This document shows positions 12,001 through 27,000 of a stretch of 37,155 nt of DNA, piece by piece. The position numbers were made by a program, and so were the translations under genes. The stretch's first letter is position 1; each line of letters begins with the position of its first letter. Below the pieces are notes generated by a model. It was given only the letters and a program-made list of their open reading frames with translations. It was not told the origin of the DNA and made no database searches. The DNA is from Goniomonas avonlea (Eukaryota > Cryptophyceae > Goniomonadida > Goniomonadaceae), in the NCBI GenBank assembly GCA_003573635.1, contig QUTJ01031847.1, forward strand, positions 1-37,155. Direction: 5' to 3'.

Positions 12001-15000
12001 GCGCAGCATGCCAGTCTCTCGACCTACCGTGATCACTGCGTTTAGCGTGAGGCTAGTCGCCGCGGGGCTTTTGATTCGAAGAGATGACCCAGAAAACCAT
12101 GAGGTCACGTCGCTGGAAGTATCGCCCACTCGGGAAGCTGGGCTGAAGAACACTGGACCAAGGCCGGCACCCGCGACAGTGATACTGGCCGCACCGGTGC
12201 CAGGAGTATTGGTTCGGACCACGGCAGAGGGGGCTGGGCCGTTGTATGAAACGCAGGCTGACAGTGACCCCACTGGGCGGATGGCAACCGTGAGTGCGAC
12301 ACCGCGCCTTGTGCGAATACCCATGACGGATTTGCACTTTGTGGCAGTGTCGGATAGCCACCCGATGGACTCGCACTGAGAGCCGCCCGTCGAAGCCTGC
12401 AAACTGGAGACGGAGGGACGGAGGCCAGCACCCACAACAGTGAGGCTGGCACTGCCGGTGCCAGGAACATTGGCGCCGACGCCACTGACAAACGCCCCGT
12501 CGAAGGTGAACATTGCCGTGGCGGTGTCAAAGCTCCGAGCAAGACCGCCCAGTGAGGCAACGAGCTGCAGTCGCCGCCGCCACCCCGCAGTTGGCAGCCG
12601 ACAGAAAACGGCAGAGTCCGAGACCCATTTGGTGACCTCGCAGGCAGAGCCGCCCAACCGCAGGCGGAGAGTGAAGTCCGCCTTTCCAAGGCTGCCACCG
12701 ACCATGAGAGCATAGATGGAGCCAGTGGATGGGGCATTGGACGTGGTCTTGCCCATGTGCTCATGGAAATGTGGCGCGGAGAAGGTGAACCCATTCGACA
12801 GGGTGCCTCCCACCCGGACAGCGACGCTAACACCAACCACTTGCTTGCCGCCGGAACCTTGAGTGCAGCGACACCTGATGGCAGAGTCTGACACCCAGCG
12901 CTTGGACTCAGCGGTGGACACACCGAGACGGCCGGAACTCGAGAAATCCCAAGTACCCAACGAAGCACCGGCCAGGGTCAACGAGACGCCGCCAGTGCCA
13001 GGTGAATTAGTGGCGACCAGTGAGCTCCCGAGTGGAACATCATAGCTGAACGCGTTCCAGGACGTGCCCGCTCGCAGCCCAACAGTGACAGCGTGAGCGC
13101 GGGCGGCGGCTGCACCAGCTGCCACGTGCTTGCACCGCATGCTGGTCTGCGAGGCCCACTCGCGGGCTGGGCAGGAGGTACCTCCTGTCCTCACGCTAAC
13201 AGTAGAATCGAACGGACCTATCCCAGCGCCTATGAGTGTAATACGAGCTCCACCAGTACTTGGCCCGTTGCCCCCAACCGCACTGCTGATCGAGGTGGTG
13301 TCATAGGTGAGTGGTGTACCAAACGTCGTGGTGACTGGGCGAACGCCTGTTCCCACAGTGGCGGCAGCGCGACTTGCCGTGCGCACACCAGCGGCCACAC
13401 GGCACCGCATCGAGGTTTCAGATATCCATCGGGACGACTGGCAGGTGGACTGACCAATACGAATGCAAGCACTGTAATCAACAGACCCGAACCCGCCGGC
13501 GGATATGGTGAGACTGGTGCCTCCCGTGGCGGGAGCGTTCCCGGGCGCCAGCGCGAAAACACCGTTGCTTCCGCTGCTGGAGTAGGTGAACGCGAGAGTC
13601 AGTGTGGATTGTTTCAAGTTGAGCGACACAAGTGCAGGACGACGGCCAGCCGCGCCTGCAGAAGGCACCTTGCAGCCCGCAGATGAATCGGACAGCCACA
13701 CAGTCGCCACACACGCGGTGTTGCCGATGCGAATTTTCACGGTCACATCGAGCTCGCGGAAATCAATCCCGGTGAGGGTCACGCTCACTCCCGCAGTCGA
13801 CGGCGCGTTCCCGCCGCTCATGACTTGAATAAGGGCAGCGTCATCGTACGTGATGGCGGACGTCAGCGTGGACAGCTGCCTCGCGACTGAGAGGACGGGC
13901 GAACGGCCAGTTTGCCAACCGGCCCCTGGGTGCTTGCACCGCACGGAGGTGTCGGCGGTCCACAGAGAAGCTTCTGTCGTCGTGCCCCCAGAGCGGGCCC
14001 ACTGCGTGACTCCGGTTTGTCCGAAGCCGGCGCCTGTGACAGTAAACATCGTGCGCCCTACTGTGGGAACGTTCGTCGACGAAATGGCTGTCATGGTCGG
14101 TGGATTGTAGCTGAAGGCTCGGGTCAGGGAGGAGCGGGCCATGAGGATTGTTATCGCAGCTTGGCACTGCGCCGACGTGCCCGCAACGACCCGGCACCGA
14201 GTTGAGGTCTCTGAGCTCCAGGCAGACACTTCCGCCCCCGAGCCATCGACGCGAACCCGACTCGAAGCATCAACTCGATTGAGCCCTTGACCCGCAAGTG
14301 TGAGTGTAACGCCTCCTGTGACAGGCGAGTTGGACGATCCAAAAGCGAACGGCAAAAATCGAGCCCGATCGTGCGAAAATACGGAGGTCAGAGTGCAGAA
14401 CTGCCCTCGACCCGCAGTGAACACCAACCTGCTGCGAGACTGAGACACGGCCAAGCCGCTGGCCGTCTTGCAGCGCGCTGAGCTGGACGAGAGCCAGCGC
14501 GTTGCCTCCATCACAGTACTGGCCTGTCGCGACGAGGGAGTTATGCCCACGCCAAGGTTGGCACCAGTCAGCGTGACGCTGGTCCCACCGGTCGTTGGCG
14601 CGTTCACAGGAGCGCTGACGCAGGGTCTGTGGTACGACAAGACGTTTGATATAGTCCCAGACCGGACAGCTACAGACGACATCAGTTTCAGGAAGCCACC
14701 TGCGCCCGCCACGGACCGACAGCGAATGGTGGACTCAGACATCCACTGGGCGGCTTCGCACCCGGTGACACCCATGCGGGCGACAAGACTGCGATCATCT
14801 GTCCCAAAGCCCCGACCAGCGACGGTGATGGTGGTCGCACCGGATGCCGGGCAGTTGCTTGTCACGGCAAGGAGAAGGATGGGGGCATCAACGGTGACGG
14901 CCATCGTGAGCGTGGAGGTGCGTGCCACAACTGAGCAGACAGAGACTCGCGCACTCTCGACTCCTGAGCGCACACGGCACACCAATGAAGTGTCCGAGGC

Positions 15001-18000
15001 CCAAACACTGGCAGCGCAAGCGGAGCCGCCCACACGGAGGCGAGTGGAGTAGTCCAGGTTCGCATGCATCGTCTGCAATGTGAGACTCACTGAACCCGTT
15101 ACAGGCGCGTTGGTGCCCAGCCATCCAACCAACACAGGTGCATTGAAGGTCAGTGCCCGAGTCAGAGTCGCACGCTCGCGGTTGAGGAGAGTGACGGCCA
15201 CACGCGCGTTCGCCACGTGCCCGCTCACGACCTTGCTCCGCATTGACGTCTCTGACACCCATTGCGACGCAAGCGACGCCGTCGAGCCACCGCGCCCAGA
15301 CACACTCGGCAGCAGCTCGGACAGGTGTGCAGCCGCCAGTGTGATGCTCAGGCTGCCTGTAGCAGGGAGATTTACGAGCAGGACAGAGCGCAGGAGTTGG
15401 ATATCGTAGGAGGCTGCCGAAGAAAGTGATGGGCGAGAGCGGACCGCGGTGGACACGGTCACGACAGTGGCGGCGCGGAGCCCGGAGGGGCTGCGGCAAA
15501 GGACAGAGGAGATCGAGGACCATCTGGACGATGGGCAGCCGCTGCCACCAACGCGCAATGCCGAGGTAGCATCGGCAGCCGCTGCGATGGCGTCGCCGTA
15601 CAAGGTGATCGACACCGAGCCAGTGGCAGGGGAATTGGTACGCACGATGCTGCTGATCGCCCCGACATTGAACGAAAGCTGGAACACGCTTGTGCCAGCC
15701 TGCAGAGAGGCAGAGACGATGATGGGCCTGCGCAGGCCGGGAGCTGCGCCCGCCAGTTTGCACATGAGGGAGGAATCTGACACCCACTGAGTGCCCATAA
15801 CCCCGGTGCTGTCGACGCGGGCTCTGGCAGTGGAGCCACTGACGCCCATATTGCGCCCTGTCACGGTCAAAGACACAGAGGCGGACATGGGTGCGTTGCC
15901 TCCTCTCCCCTCGAGTGTCGTCACCGCAGGGATGTCATAGGAAAACACCCTGGTCACAGTGCCCTGCAGGGCGCGATCGGCGACTGACGTGTGCGTGCTG
16001 ATTGCCTGTCCTACACCAGCGGAAACTTTGCAGCGTAGCGCAGTGGACGCGAGCCAAGTGTTTGACTCAGCCGCGGTCGTCAGGGCGCGAAGGGACGGAG
16101 AGACATCGCTGCTGCCAAACCCAGAGCCAGTGAGGGTTACCCAAACGCTGCCAGTATTCGGCAGATTGGTGCGCGCTTTCACAAAAATGCCAGAGGCGTC
16201 GTAGGACAATGCGTTGGTCTTAGTGCCGATTCGCACTCCGCTGACAGAGCTGACGACAGAGCGGAAGTGGCCGAAGCCAGGAGTGGGTTTGAGATTCACC
16301 GCCGTGCTGGAGCGCCAAAGGCAGCTAAGAGTGGTGGTACCTCCAATTGCCGTGCGGACCGTCATATCACTAATGGAGAGCGCGGCGCCGACAAGGGTCA
16401 AGCTCGCCGAGCCAGTCACCGGCGAATTGTGGGCTTTCAGACTGCTCAGACTTGCCGAGTTGAAGGTCATCGCGTGGGAAATACTAAAGTGTTGGCGGCC
16501 AACTGTGACTGTCGCGAGCCGCCTAGTGCCGAGACTGGCCGCAAGCTTGGTGCTGATGGAGGTATCAGAGGTCCAGCGCGACGTCACCCCGGCCGAACCA
16601 CCGACACGGACGGCAGAACAAGCATTTGTGGTGCCAAACCACGCACCAGAGAGCGTGACTACCATACTGCCGGTCACCGCGCTGTTGATGGAAACAGACG
16701 CGAGAGACACGACACCATACGACACCAGAGCGGAAATAGTGGCGCCAAAGCCCGGGCGAACAGTGACATCGACCGGGAGTGAGCGCTTGGTGCCGGCAGG
16801 GACCTTGCAGCGAACAGAACTGCCAGCAGACCAAGAAAACACCTCGCACGACGTGCTTCCGATCCGAACGGCGCTGGACCGCCCTGGATTCCCAAGGTTC
16901 TGACCAGTGAGCGTCACGCTGGTTGAGCCTGTGGTCGGGGCGTTCAAAGGCCCACCCAAGGCGACGACGACCACGTTGTAGCTCATTGACCTGGACAAGG
17001 TCGCTACGAGCTGCTGCAGGGTCGCCTGCACAGGACCCACAGACACAGCCATGTTTGGCGTCTTGCACTGGAGAGAGGAAGACGACAGCCAGCTGGCCGA
17101 CTCACAAGTTGTAGCACTGGCTCGTGCGGCCATTGTGCGGTCGGCTGGCCCAAAACCACGGCCATACAGAGTCACCGAATTCCCACCGGTCCTGGGTACA
17201 TTGCGGAGGCCCTGCGAGGACAGGAACCCCGAGTCATACGAGAAGGCGGCGGTGATGGAGTTGCGGTGCACGGCCACTGTCACCATAAGCGAGTGTCCGT
17301 TGCGGGTGGGGAGCGTGGCGACGCCGGCGGGTACCTTGCAACGCACGCCAGAGTCTGATCTCCAAGCGGTGGCGTCGCAGTTGCTGCCTCCAACACGGAG
17401 CCCACAGCTGGGGTCTTGGATCATCAAGTCCTTTCCAGCAAGCGTGAGCGTTGTACTGGCAGTCGCAGGAGAGTTGGTCGGAACCAGGGAGGTCACTTCA
17501 GCAGAGTTGAAGGTGAAAGCTGAAGTCAAGGTGCTTCGGCGCATCAGCAGCGTGATGACCATCCCCCGTACACCCACCTTGGCCTGCGACGGCATTTTGC
17601 AATGCACCGAAGACACCGACAGCCAACGAGCGAGCTGGCACGGGGTCGAGCCAAGGGCACCATGTGCTGTGGCTGCACGAATCCCGAAGTGCTGCCCTGT
17701 CATGGTCACCATGATGGAGCCAGTGGAGGGCGAGTTGGAGTGCACGTGCTGAGAAATCAGAGAAGGCTGGTTGAACGTGAACATGCTGGTAAAGGTGAGT
17801 GGTCGACGCAGGAACACTGGGGCTGAAATCAGGATGTTGAGTGAGACTGAGACTCCCGAACCGGTCTTGGCCATCATCGATGTATCCGACAACCACAGGG
17901 AGGCGGAACAGGTCGAAGAGCCGACCCGAATCGAGATCGATGGGTCACGTTGGCTCCAGGACACGCCCGTTATAGTCAATGAGATCGAGCCCGTCAACGG

Positions 18001-21000
18001 CAAGTTCGCGACATCGACAGTAGCCATTTGGCCCTGAGCATACGAGAATGCGCGAGTGACGGTCTCCTGGCGGGGAGTCGTCAGCACGGACACCCACAAT
18101 GAACTGTGACGTCCGACGACGAACGACCCGGTCTTACACCGAAGCGCAGAGTCTGATGTCCACAGCGAACCTTCGCCGGCACTCGCAGCAATCCGGACGA
18201 ACAGAGAAAAGTCGGATGCGGAAAACCCGCTCCCCGTGAGCGTGACAGACAAGGCCCCAGTGGTTGGAGAGTTGCACTTTGAGGCACTGGACACCACAGG
18301 TGACGAGTACGTCAGGGCATTGCTCAACGTGCCTCTGAACAGAGACATCGTCACGGTTGTGGCAAGCCGTGGGCCATGCCCCGGCGCGACCTTTATGCGG
18401 ATCGACGAGTCCGACACCCAGCGGCGGCCTGACCCACCAGTCCTTCCGACTGACGCGCGCGCTGTTGAGCGCGCAACACCGAAGTGGCCGCCAGAGACCG
18501 TCACAGACGGTGCCCCAGTCGCTGGGAAGTTGCTGGCAGCTCCGGCATTGGCGTAGGGTTGGTTGAACGTGAAGGCGCTGGTGAGTGTGCGAACAACAAC
18601 TGCGACGGTGACAGCAAGCCGCGAGGCCTGGCGCATCGCCTCCGGGGTCTTGCAGCGGATGGAGGTCTCCGACACCCAGTCCGAGCTAATGCATACTGAC
18701 TCGCCTACGCTGACCCTGGCAGTGCTAGACTGCGCGCCAAACTGAGCACCAACTACTGTGATGCTGCCCGCGCCAGTCAGTGGACCGTTGAAACCAATCA
18801 TTGAAGCTGGGGCGGCAAGGGTATAAGAGTACGCAAGCGTCAGTGAGAAGTACTGGCGTGCGAGAGTGACACAGACGTGCTGCACGAGACCCGTGGCCGT
18901 CGTTCCGCGGGCAAGGAGGGCGCGGAGAGAGGTGTCAGAGGTCCACATCGTCGACGCAGCTCGCGTCCCAGACACCCGAGAGATCACAGTAGCCGCAGGC
19001 ATGCCGAACTGGGATCCAGTGAGCGTGACGCTGGTGGCACCAGTGCGGGGTCCGTTGGTACCGAGCAGAGAGCTCGTCAGAGGAGCGTCGTAGGAGAAAA
19101 CATCTGTGACTGTTGGCAGAATACTGACGAGAGTGACGGAGACGACACAGCGACCCGACTGTCCAGGGGCACGCTTACACCGAAGTGAAGTCGCCGACGT
19201 CCAGAGGCGAGCTGCACAGGCTGTGCCGCCGCCACGCAGGTGAGACGAGTAATCTGAAATACCAAAGAACTGGCCAAACACGGTGAGGCTGACAGAGCCG
19301 CTTGCTGGAACGTTTGAGGACACGGCAGAGGACAGGGCACCGAAGTGATAAGTGTGAGTTCGCGTCATACTTCCCGGTTGTAGCGCGGCGGTGACGGACA
19401 CGACATTGGTGGTCAAACCCGATGGCACACGGCAGCGCATGGACGTCGCTGACACCCAAATCGCCGCCTCGCACCGAGTGCGGTCCAGCCGAGAGACAGT
19501 GGACACAGACAAGGTGCCAAGGCCTGCCCCTGACATAGTGACGGTGATGCCTCCCGTCTGGGGCGAATTTGTTCGTATGAGGTTGCTTACGACAGAGGTG
19601 TCGTAGGAAACCAGGTTGAGTGACGTCGTCCTCCTGGTGAGCACTGTCACAATAACCCGAGATTCGCTCCGCGTGCCACCAGGCGTCTTCAATCGCACCG
19701 ACGACTGCGAAATCCACTGCGCGCCATCGCATCCCGTGTTGTACAGCCGGGCTCTCACAGTCGGCAGTCTGGACCCGAGGCCAGCACCAGAGACTGTGAC
19801 ACTGAAACTGCCCGACCCAGGGCCGTTGGTTCGCATCATGCTGCTTAAGCTCTGCGCGTTAAAGGAGAAGCTGCGTGAAAGCGTAACGCGTGACCCTTGC
19901 GCCGAGAGAACGACAGGCCAATTGACATCCTCGCCCATTGGCACCTTGCAGGTGAGAGCGGTGGAGGCAGCCCAGTTGAATGCCTCACACCGGGTGCCAC
20001 CGATGCGTGCTGAAGAGCTGCGGGACGTTTCATGAATGCCCGCACCAATGAGGGTGAGACTCGTCGATCCGGATGAGGGAGCGTTGGCAGCCACCAGACC
20101 CACGAACACAACGCTATCGTAAGAGAACAGTCTGCTCACGGTGTCACCCTTTCGCCCGACAGATATGGAGACTGAGAGCGCGAACCCAGTGCCGAGGGAG
20201 AGTTTGCCAATCATCGATGTCTCCGAGATCCACCTGCTCGCATCCGACGAACTTGGACCCACACGGCTGCGTGGTGTCATGTCTCCTACCGCCTCGACAT
20301 TCGAGCCCGTGATTGTGATGCTCAGCGCGCCTGTTAGGACTGAATTGCCCGGGGCTGATTTCAACAGATTCAACTCGTTGTAGGTCAAGGTGTTTGTTAT
20401 CGTTGTGAGGGACCCCACCACCACCGTCAGCGACGCGTACTCGCGGATGACGCGCGACGCTGAAACAAGCTTGCAGCTCACAGAGCTATCCGACGCCCAA
20501 GTGAGAGCGGCCATGGCCGTGGCGCGGAGCCTGGCCTTGGTTGTGCGGTCGGTGCTATCGAAACCAAATCCAAGAAGCGTTACAGACTGCGAGCCGGTGG
20601 TCAAGGCGTTGGTGATGACCCATCTGGCTACCGCGATCGCGCCCATTGTGACCGCATTGGTCATTGTGCCTGGCTGGACAAGGCCTGTCACGAAAATTGC
20701 ACGCGCGAGCGAAGCGCGCCCGGACTTACACGTGACAGCCGTGTCTGACACCCATCGGGCAGCATCCGGTGAGGAGCCCGATAGACGCACGCGGTGACTC
20801 ACAGCGCCAGCATTAGACAAGCCGCGCCCCGCCAATGTGACGCTGACGGCTCCGGTCGTAGGCAGGTTGGTCCGCACCATGTTGCTGAAAGCGGTCCCCG
20901 CCAAGGTGAAGGCGCGCGTTATCGTCCCAGACATTGATGCAACAGTGACAAGCATACTGGGCCGAACCCCGTTGGCTGCAGTCTGCTTACACTTGACCGC

Positions 21001-24000
21001 CGACTCAGAAACCCACAGAGCGTTTTCACAACCGGATCCGCCAAGACGCGCTGCAGGGGAAGGGGACGATTGGGAGAGGAAGGTAGAAATTAAGGTCAAC
21101 GACACACCGCCTGAGGCGGGCCCATTGGTGAGCTGACACGAAGTCAGCGATGGCCGTACAAACGAAAAGAAGTTCGTGAGTGTTGCCGTTAGACCAACAA
21201 CAGTGAGCATGTGCCTCGTGCCCCACCGCCCACTGGGAACCTTGCATTGCGTGACACTGTCCGATATCCAACGCGAGTTCTCGCACGATGTCACGGCCGA
21301 GCGCATTGCCGCAGTCGGGATGCCGACGCCGAAGCCTGACCCAACAAGGGTGGTGGAAACCGCTCCGGTCGTCGGAGAGTTCGTCCCTCGTACTTGGATG
21401 ACCAAGGAATCGGGCCCACGGTAAGTGAACCCGCGAGTCTCCGTCCCTGCCAGACGGCTGGTCGACACCACAAGCGTTTGCAGAGTGCCCAGGCCCGCCG
21501 GCGTTTTGGAGACAATGGCAGAGTCAGACACCCACAGGCCTCGTTCGGTTGCTGTCCCGATGCGAACTCCCACGGTCATGTCACTGGGCACAAACTGCGT
21601 CCCAGTAATTGACACAGAGATGGCGCCAGTGGTTTGCGAATTGCGACGCACGGTGCTGCTCGGCGCGGGGGCCGCGTACGAGAACGACAGGGTCCGACAG
21701 CCAAGGAGCTGCCCAGCAGTAGCTGCTACAACCCAGCCCAGACCGGTCCCGTAAGTACTGCGGCATGATGCCGTGGTGTCGCTCCGCCACACGGTCGCCT
21801 CCATGGTGCTACGCCCAATTTCAGAGCGCAGCGTTGGGTTGTAGGTCCCGAAGTACCTCCCCGTCAGTGTGACCGTTGTCCCGCCTGTAGTGGCTCCGTT
21901 CACAATGATATGGCTGGTAGGTGCCGGGGCTGTGTAAGTGAGCGCCCGTGTGATGGTGCCCTTGTTGGACGCCCTCAGCGTGATGGAAACTGTGCTCCCC
22001 GACCCGACGCCCTTTTGCATTTTGCAACGCACAGAGGTGTCAGCGACCCAGCTCGATGCTTCGCAAGCCGACCCAGCGGCCCGTGCTCGCATGCTTGTGT
22101 CCCTGGCTCCAAAAAAACGACCAGATGTCGTTACAGTCGTGGACCCAGTGTTCGGGGTGTTGGTTCCAACGGCCGCCGGAGACGGCCCGTTAAAGGTGAA
22201 GCCCAGCGTTGCGGAGCCCATCGCTCTCACCACGCTAATAGAAACCCGGGAAACGCTGTGAAGATCCGAGACGGTCTTACAGCGCAAGGAGGAATCGGAA
22301 GTCCACCAGAGCGCTTCCGATGCGGTAGAGCTCACGCGCACCCGCACTGACGAGTCTTGACCGATATACGACACTCCCAGCAGCGTCAAGCTTTGGGCGC
22401 CCGTTGCGGCCCCGTTGGTATTGGGGTGCGTCTGTACGTTCGGGGTGTTGAAAGACATGGAGGAGGTGAAACATCCTCGCTGCATGGCTGTGGTCAGCGT
22501 CAGGACGGCCGCCAGCGGTTGACCCCGGCCGGCCTTGCAAACAAGCATGGACCCAGAGAGCCAGCGGGTGTTTTCCCCGCCGCTGACGCCCACGCGGATC
22601 CGCAGGGAGGAGTCTGTAGGGCCCAGCATTGCTCCCACGAGCGTGACCGTGGTGGCGGCGGACACAGGCGCGTTGAACTGGCGCTGCGAGCTCAGAACGG
22701 GCGCGATATACGTCAGGGCTTGCGTGAAAGTGCCAGTGGACAGCTCCAAAGACACCGACAGGTACGTGCTGGCCCCAACACCACGCGGGTGCAAGCTCCG
22801 CAAAGACGAGTCAGACGTCCAAAAGGTTGCCTCGGTAGGGCTACCAGCTACAGAAACGCGGGAAGTGGCCGCTACAGTGGCGGCCCCAAACCCTGTGAGC
22901 GTTATGCTCATACCTCCTGTCGCTGCTGCGTTCGTTGCGGTGGAGGACGAGGCCGCGGGGGTGTGGAAGGACATGGTTCGCGACATCGTGCCTGTCAACA
23001 AAGAGATTGAGCCAGAGACTAGGCGAGCGCGCCCCGTGCTCCCGGCCAACTTGCACCGGATGGCTGAGTCGGAGACCCATCTAGAGGTTTCGCAGCCGCT
23101 GCCGCCGATCGCTGAGCGGACGCTGCCGTCAAACTGAGCAAAGTACTTGGCTGCGAGGGTGACCTGCGTCGCTCCGGTTGTCGGGCCATTTGGTCGGGTC
23201 ATTGTCGACACGGCTGGCTGCAGGAAAGAGAAAGAGCGAGTAAGGGTGCCAGTTAACGTCTCAACGGTAATCATCAACGAGCTCAGGATAGAAGCACCCT
23301 GGCTCGTTTTGCAAATCACAGAGGTGTCGGACCGCCACGGCCCAGCCTCGGCATTGGTTTTGCCCACCCGTGACCGTCTAGTGACGTCCACAGTGTCGGA
23401 GAACAACCCAATCAGCGTAACCGTCGTCGTTCCTGACGTTGGCATGTTGTGAGTGGTCGATCTTTCTGCGCGGGGGCTGTCCATATAGCTGAACATGTTC
23501 GTCGTCGTGACAATCGTGCGCACGGTGGTGACATGGAAGAGCAGGGAGCGGTGTCGCCCACTGGGAACTTTGCACTGCAGCGCAGTGAACGAGACCCAAC
23601 GAGCCGCTTGGCACCGCGTACTGGCAAGGCCTCCGCGCTGCGTCGAGTCACCGCCGATTAACCCAACCAAGGTGACTGACACGGCGCCGCTCGCCGCCCC
23701 ATTTCCGCCAACAACGGAGCTGACTGCCAGGTCGACGGTCCAAGCACGAGAGAGCGTACCCCGCAAAGTAGAAGCTGTGAGCATGAGACAGTTACAGCCA
23801 GGCACAGCGTTTTGGGTTTTGGCCAGCAGCGCAGAATCGGAGATCCACCGAGATGCATCCGCGCCGGTGCGACCGATGCGGGACCGTTGCGTGACCGATT
23901 CCTGGCCCAAGTGAATACCAAGGAGCGTTACGGTGGAGCCGCCCGTTGTCGGGGAATTGAGGGCTGAGAGCCTTGGTTCGACTTGGACGTAGGTCATGGC

Positions 24001-27000
24001 AAGCGTCAGGGTGTTGAAGCTTAGAGATGCAGTGAGGGCCACTCGAGCTTGGGTGATGGAGCCACGGCCGCTCTTTCCCCGGAGCGATGAGTCTGAAAGC
24101 CAGAGGGTTGATGGGCACACAGTGCCTCCAAATATTGCAGACTTCGTGCCGTCTCGGAGACCGAGGTTACCACCGCTGAGGGTGACAGACGTTGAGGCAG
24201 TCACAGGCATGTTGGCTCGTGTGGCAGAACTGGGGAAAACTAGGTCGTAGCTGTATGCGCGAGAGAGGGTTCGGCTGCCGCGCTGGGACACTGTGGGGAG
24301 GACTGACAAGCAGCTTGCCGTGCCAGGAGGGGTCTTGCACACTGCGAGCGTGTCGGAGACCCAACGCGTTCGAACGCAAGAAGTGCCAGCGACCCGAGCT
24401 CGGGCTGTGAGGTCGCTAGCGGAGAGCGACATGGACACAAGTGTGACCGACGTAAAGCCAGACGATGGCCCGTTGGAAGGGGGATTCGAGAGCACCGCTG
24501 GGCTGTTGTACGTCAAGCAGCGTGACAGCGTCCCAGCCGACGACATGACGGTGATTGCAAAGTTGCTCATTCCTGGAGCTCCCCGACTCGGTTTGGCCAT
24601 GACTGAAGTATCGGAGGACCAGGACCTGCCCTCTACAGTGGTCCTGCCCAGGCGCGGCGCTATTGTCGGGTCCATTGTTGCGAGAAACGTTGCCACCAGA
24701 GTGATGCTCACCCCTCCCGAGGCCGGCTCGTTCTTCGCAAACGCGTTGACGATGTTGGATTGCACCACGTAGGAGAACATCCTCACCTCAGTCCCTGTCA
24801 GCCCTGCGACAGTGACAACGGCAGGTTCGCCAACGCTATGCCCTGGTCGAGACTTGCCTTGGAGAGAAGAGTCGCCAATCCACTCGCTTGCCTCGCAGGT
24901 GCTGCCTCCAATTCGTGCTCGCTGTGTGTGTTGCCTCGTGCCCAAGCTGATGCCAAGCAGCGTCACAGAAATGGAGGCGGTAGTCGGTGCGTTTGCGGCC
25001 ACCACGTTGGACAGCAGGGGGACATGATGCGACACCACCCCAGTGAAGGTTCCAGTCGCCTGGAGCATCGTGGCGAAAAAGGCGAAGCGAACACCACGGC
25101 CTGCGACAGCTCGGCATCGTAGGTTGGTGACAGACACCCAAGTGGTGGCCTCCTGCCCCGTGCCTTGGACGCGACTGCGATGCGTGATGTCCAGAGCCGC
25201 GAAGACGCCGAGCAGGGTCACGCTGGTCGCTCCGGACGTCGGCGTGTTGCCTCGCCGGCCCGCAGTCAAAACCAAGCTGTTGAGGGATATGGCGTTTGTG
25301 ATGGTGTGCGAACGGAGCACGACAGTGGCCACCATTGAAGTGAACCGCGGATCGCCAGAAGAAACTCGGCACCGCATCAACGATTGGGAGACCCAGGTCG
25401 TTGCCTCAGCGGCGGAGCCCATAAATCGACTCCGCAGAGTCGTGTCGGTCGCGCCGAGGTGGTTGCCAAGAAGAGAAACCGTTGTCCCACCGGTAGTCGG
25501 GGTGTTTGAGCGTTGCCAGCTCGACACGGCAACCGAGTCAAACGTGAAGGCCATCGTGAATGTCCCACGCAGGAGCCCAATGGTTGTCACAGTGTGCCGA
25601 CTCACCCATAAGCCTGGGGAGACCTTGCAAAGCACAGATGATTGTGACACCCAAAGAGTCAAGAAGGCATTCGTGCCTCCAACCCGGGTGCGGTGAGTCA
25701 ACGAAAAAGGAGCAAGTCCTGCTCCCAATAATGTGACTGCGCGGCCACCCGTCGAAGCAAAGTTCGTAGCAGTGGGCGAGCTGACTGCAGGAAAGTCGTA
25801 GGACACAGCGTTCGTCATCGTGCCCCGATCAAGGGTAACCGTGGCGACAAGCAGAACCCCGACTTCGAATCCCACGGGAGTCTTCAGGCGCAAGCACGAT
25901 TCGCCAATCCAGTTTACTGAGACTGCAGCAGTGGAACCCAAACGAACTCGTTCCGAAACTGCGCTTTCCCCGAAATTGCTCCCAACTAGCGTCAAGGAAA
26001 TCTGGCTTGTCCCGGGGCCGTTCCGCCTTATCGCGGAGCTCATGATGGGGCCGTTGAAGGAAACAGCGTTGGTCAGAGTCGCGGGCAGCGCGAGAGAGGT
26101 CACTCGCACGGATTGGGATCTTCGGGAGCCTTGAGTGGTTTTCAGTTGCAGAGCAGAGTCCGAGGTCCACATCGCAGATTGGCAGTCCGAGCCGCCCATG
26201 CGCATCCTGTGGGTCGAAGGATGCCAGCCAAAGAAGCGACCTAACGCCGTCACGGTCAACGCGCCAGAGGCTGGTACGTTGGACACCACAACTGTACTGA
26301 CAACGGCGGCGTCGAATGAAAGGGTATTTGTCACGGTGCTCAGCACGCGGCCAACAGTGAGCATAAGTAACAACGAAGGCGGGCCAGGACCAGCCTTGCA
26401 CGTTACAGTCGAGTCACTCACGAACACTGTTGCATCGGTGGAGGTTTTATACTGCCGGGCTCGCGAAGTAGGGCCGTAGCGGCCAAACCCAGACCCATAG
26501 ACGCTGACTGTGGTACCGCCAGTCACAGGAGCGTTCGCAGCACGAGACTGGAGCAACCCTGGACTGTTGTAAGACAGAGCACGCGTTGTGGTGCTGATGC
26601 CGGTGGCTATTGAAACAGCCAGCGAGAGCAAAACCGAGACGCCGCGAACAGTTTTAGCTTGCAGAGACGAGTCTGAGGTCCACACTGAGCGCTCGCTCGA
26701 GGTAGACGAGAGGACTCGCGTGCGTATCGTTGCATCAAATCCGAACATGGAGCCGACCAGCGTAATGTGAGTCGCCGCGGACGTTGGCGAGTTGCTTCGC
26801 ACCGTGGCGCTGACCACGCCACGATTGTATGAGTAACTTCGAGTCACTGTGCCGAGGAGGCCGGCGACCGTCGCGGTGACGCTCCGCAGTTGATTCACCC
26901 CTACTGGCGTCTTGCCCCAGAGGGCCGACTCTGAGCGCCAAGTGCTGGAGCCGCAAGTGGTGCCACTCAGACGCGTTAACAGTGATGCGTCGTGCATGCC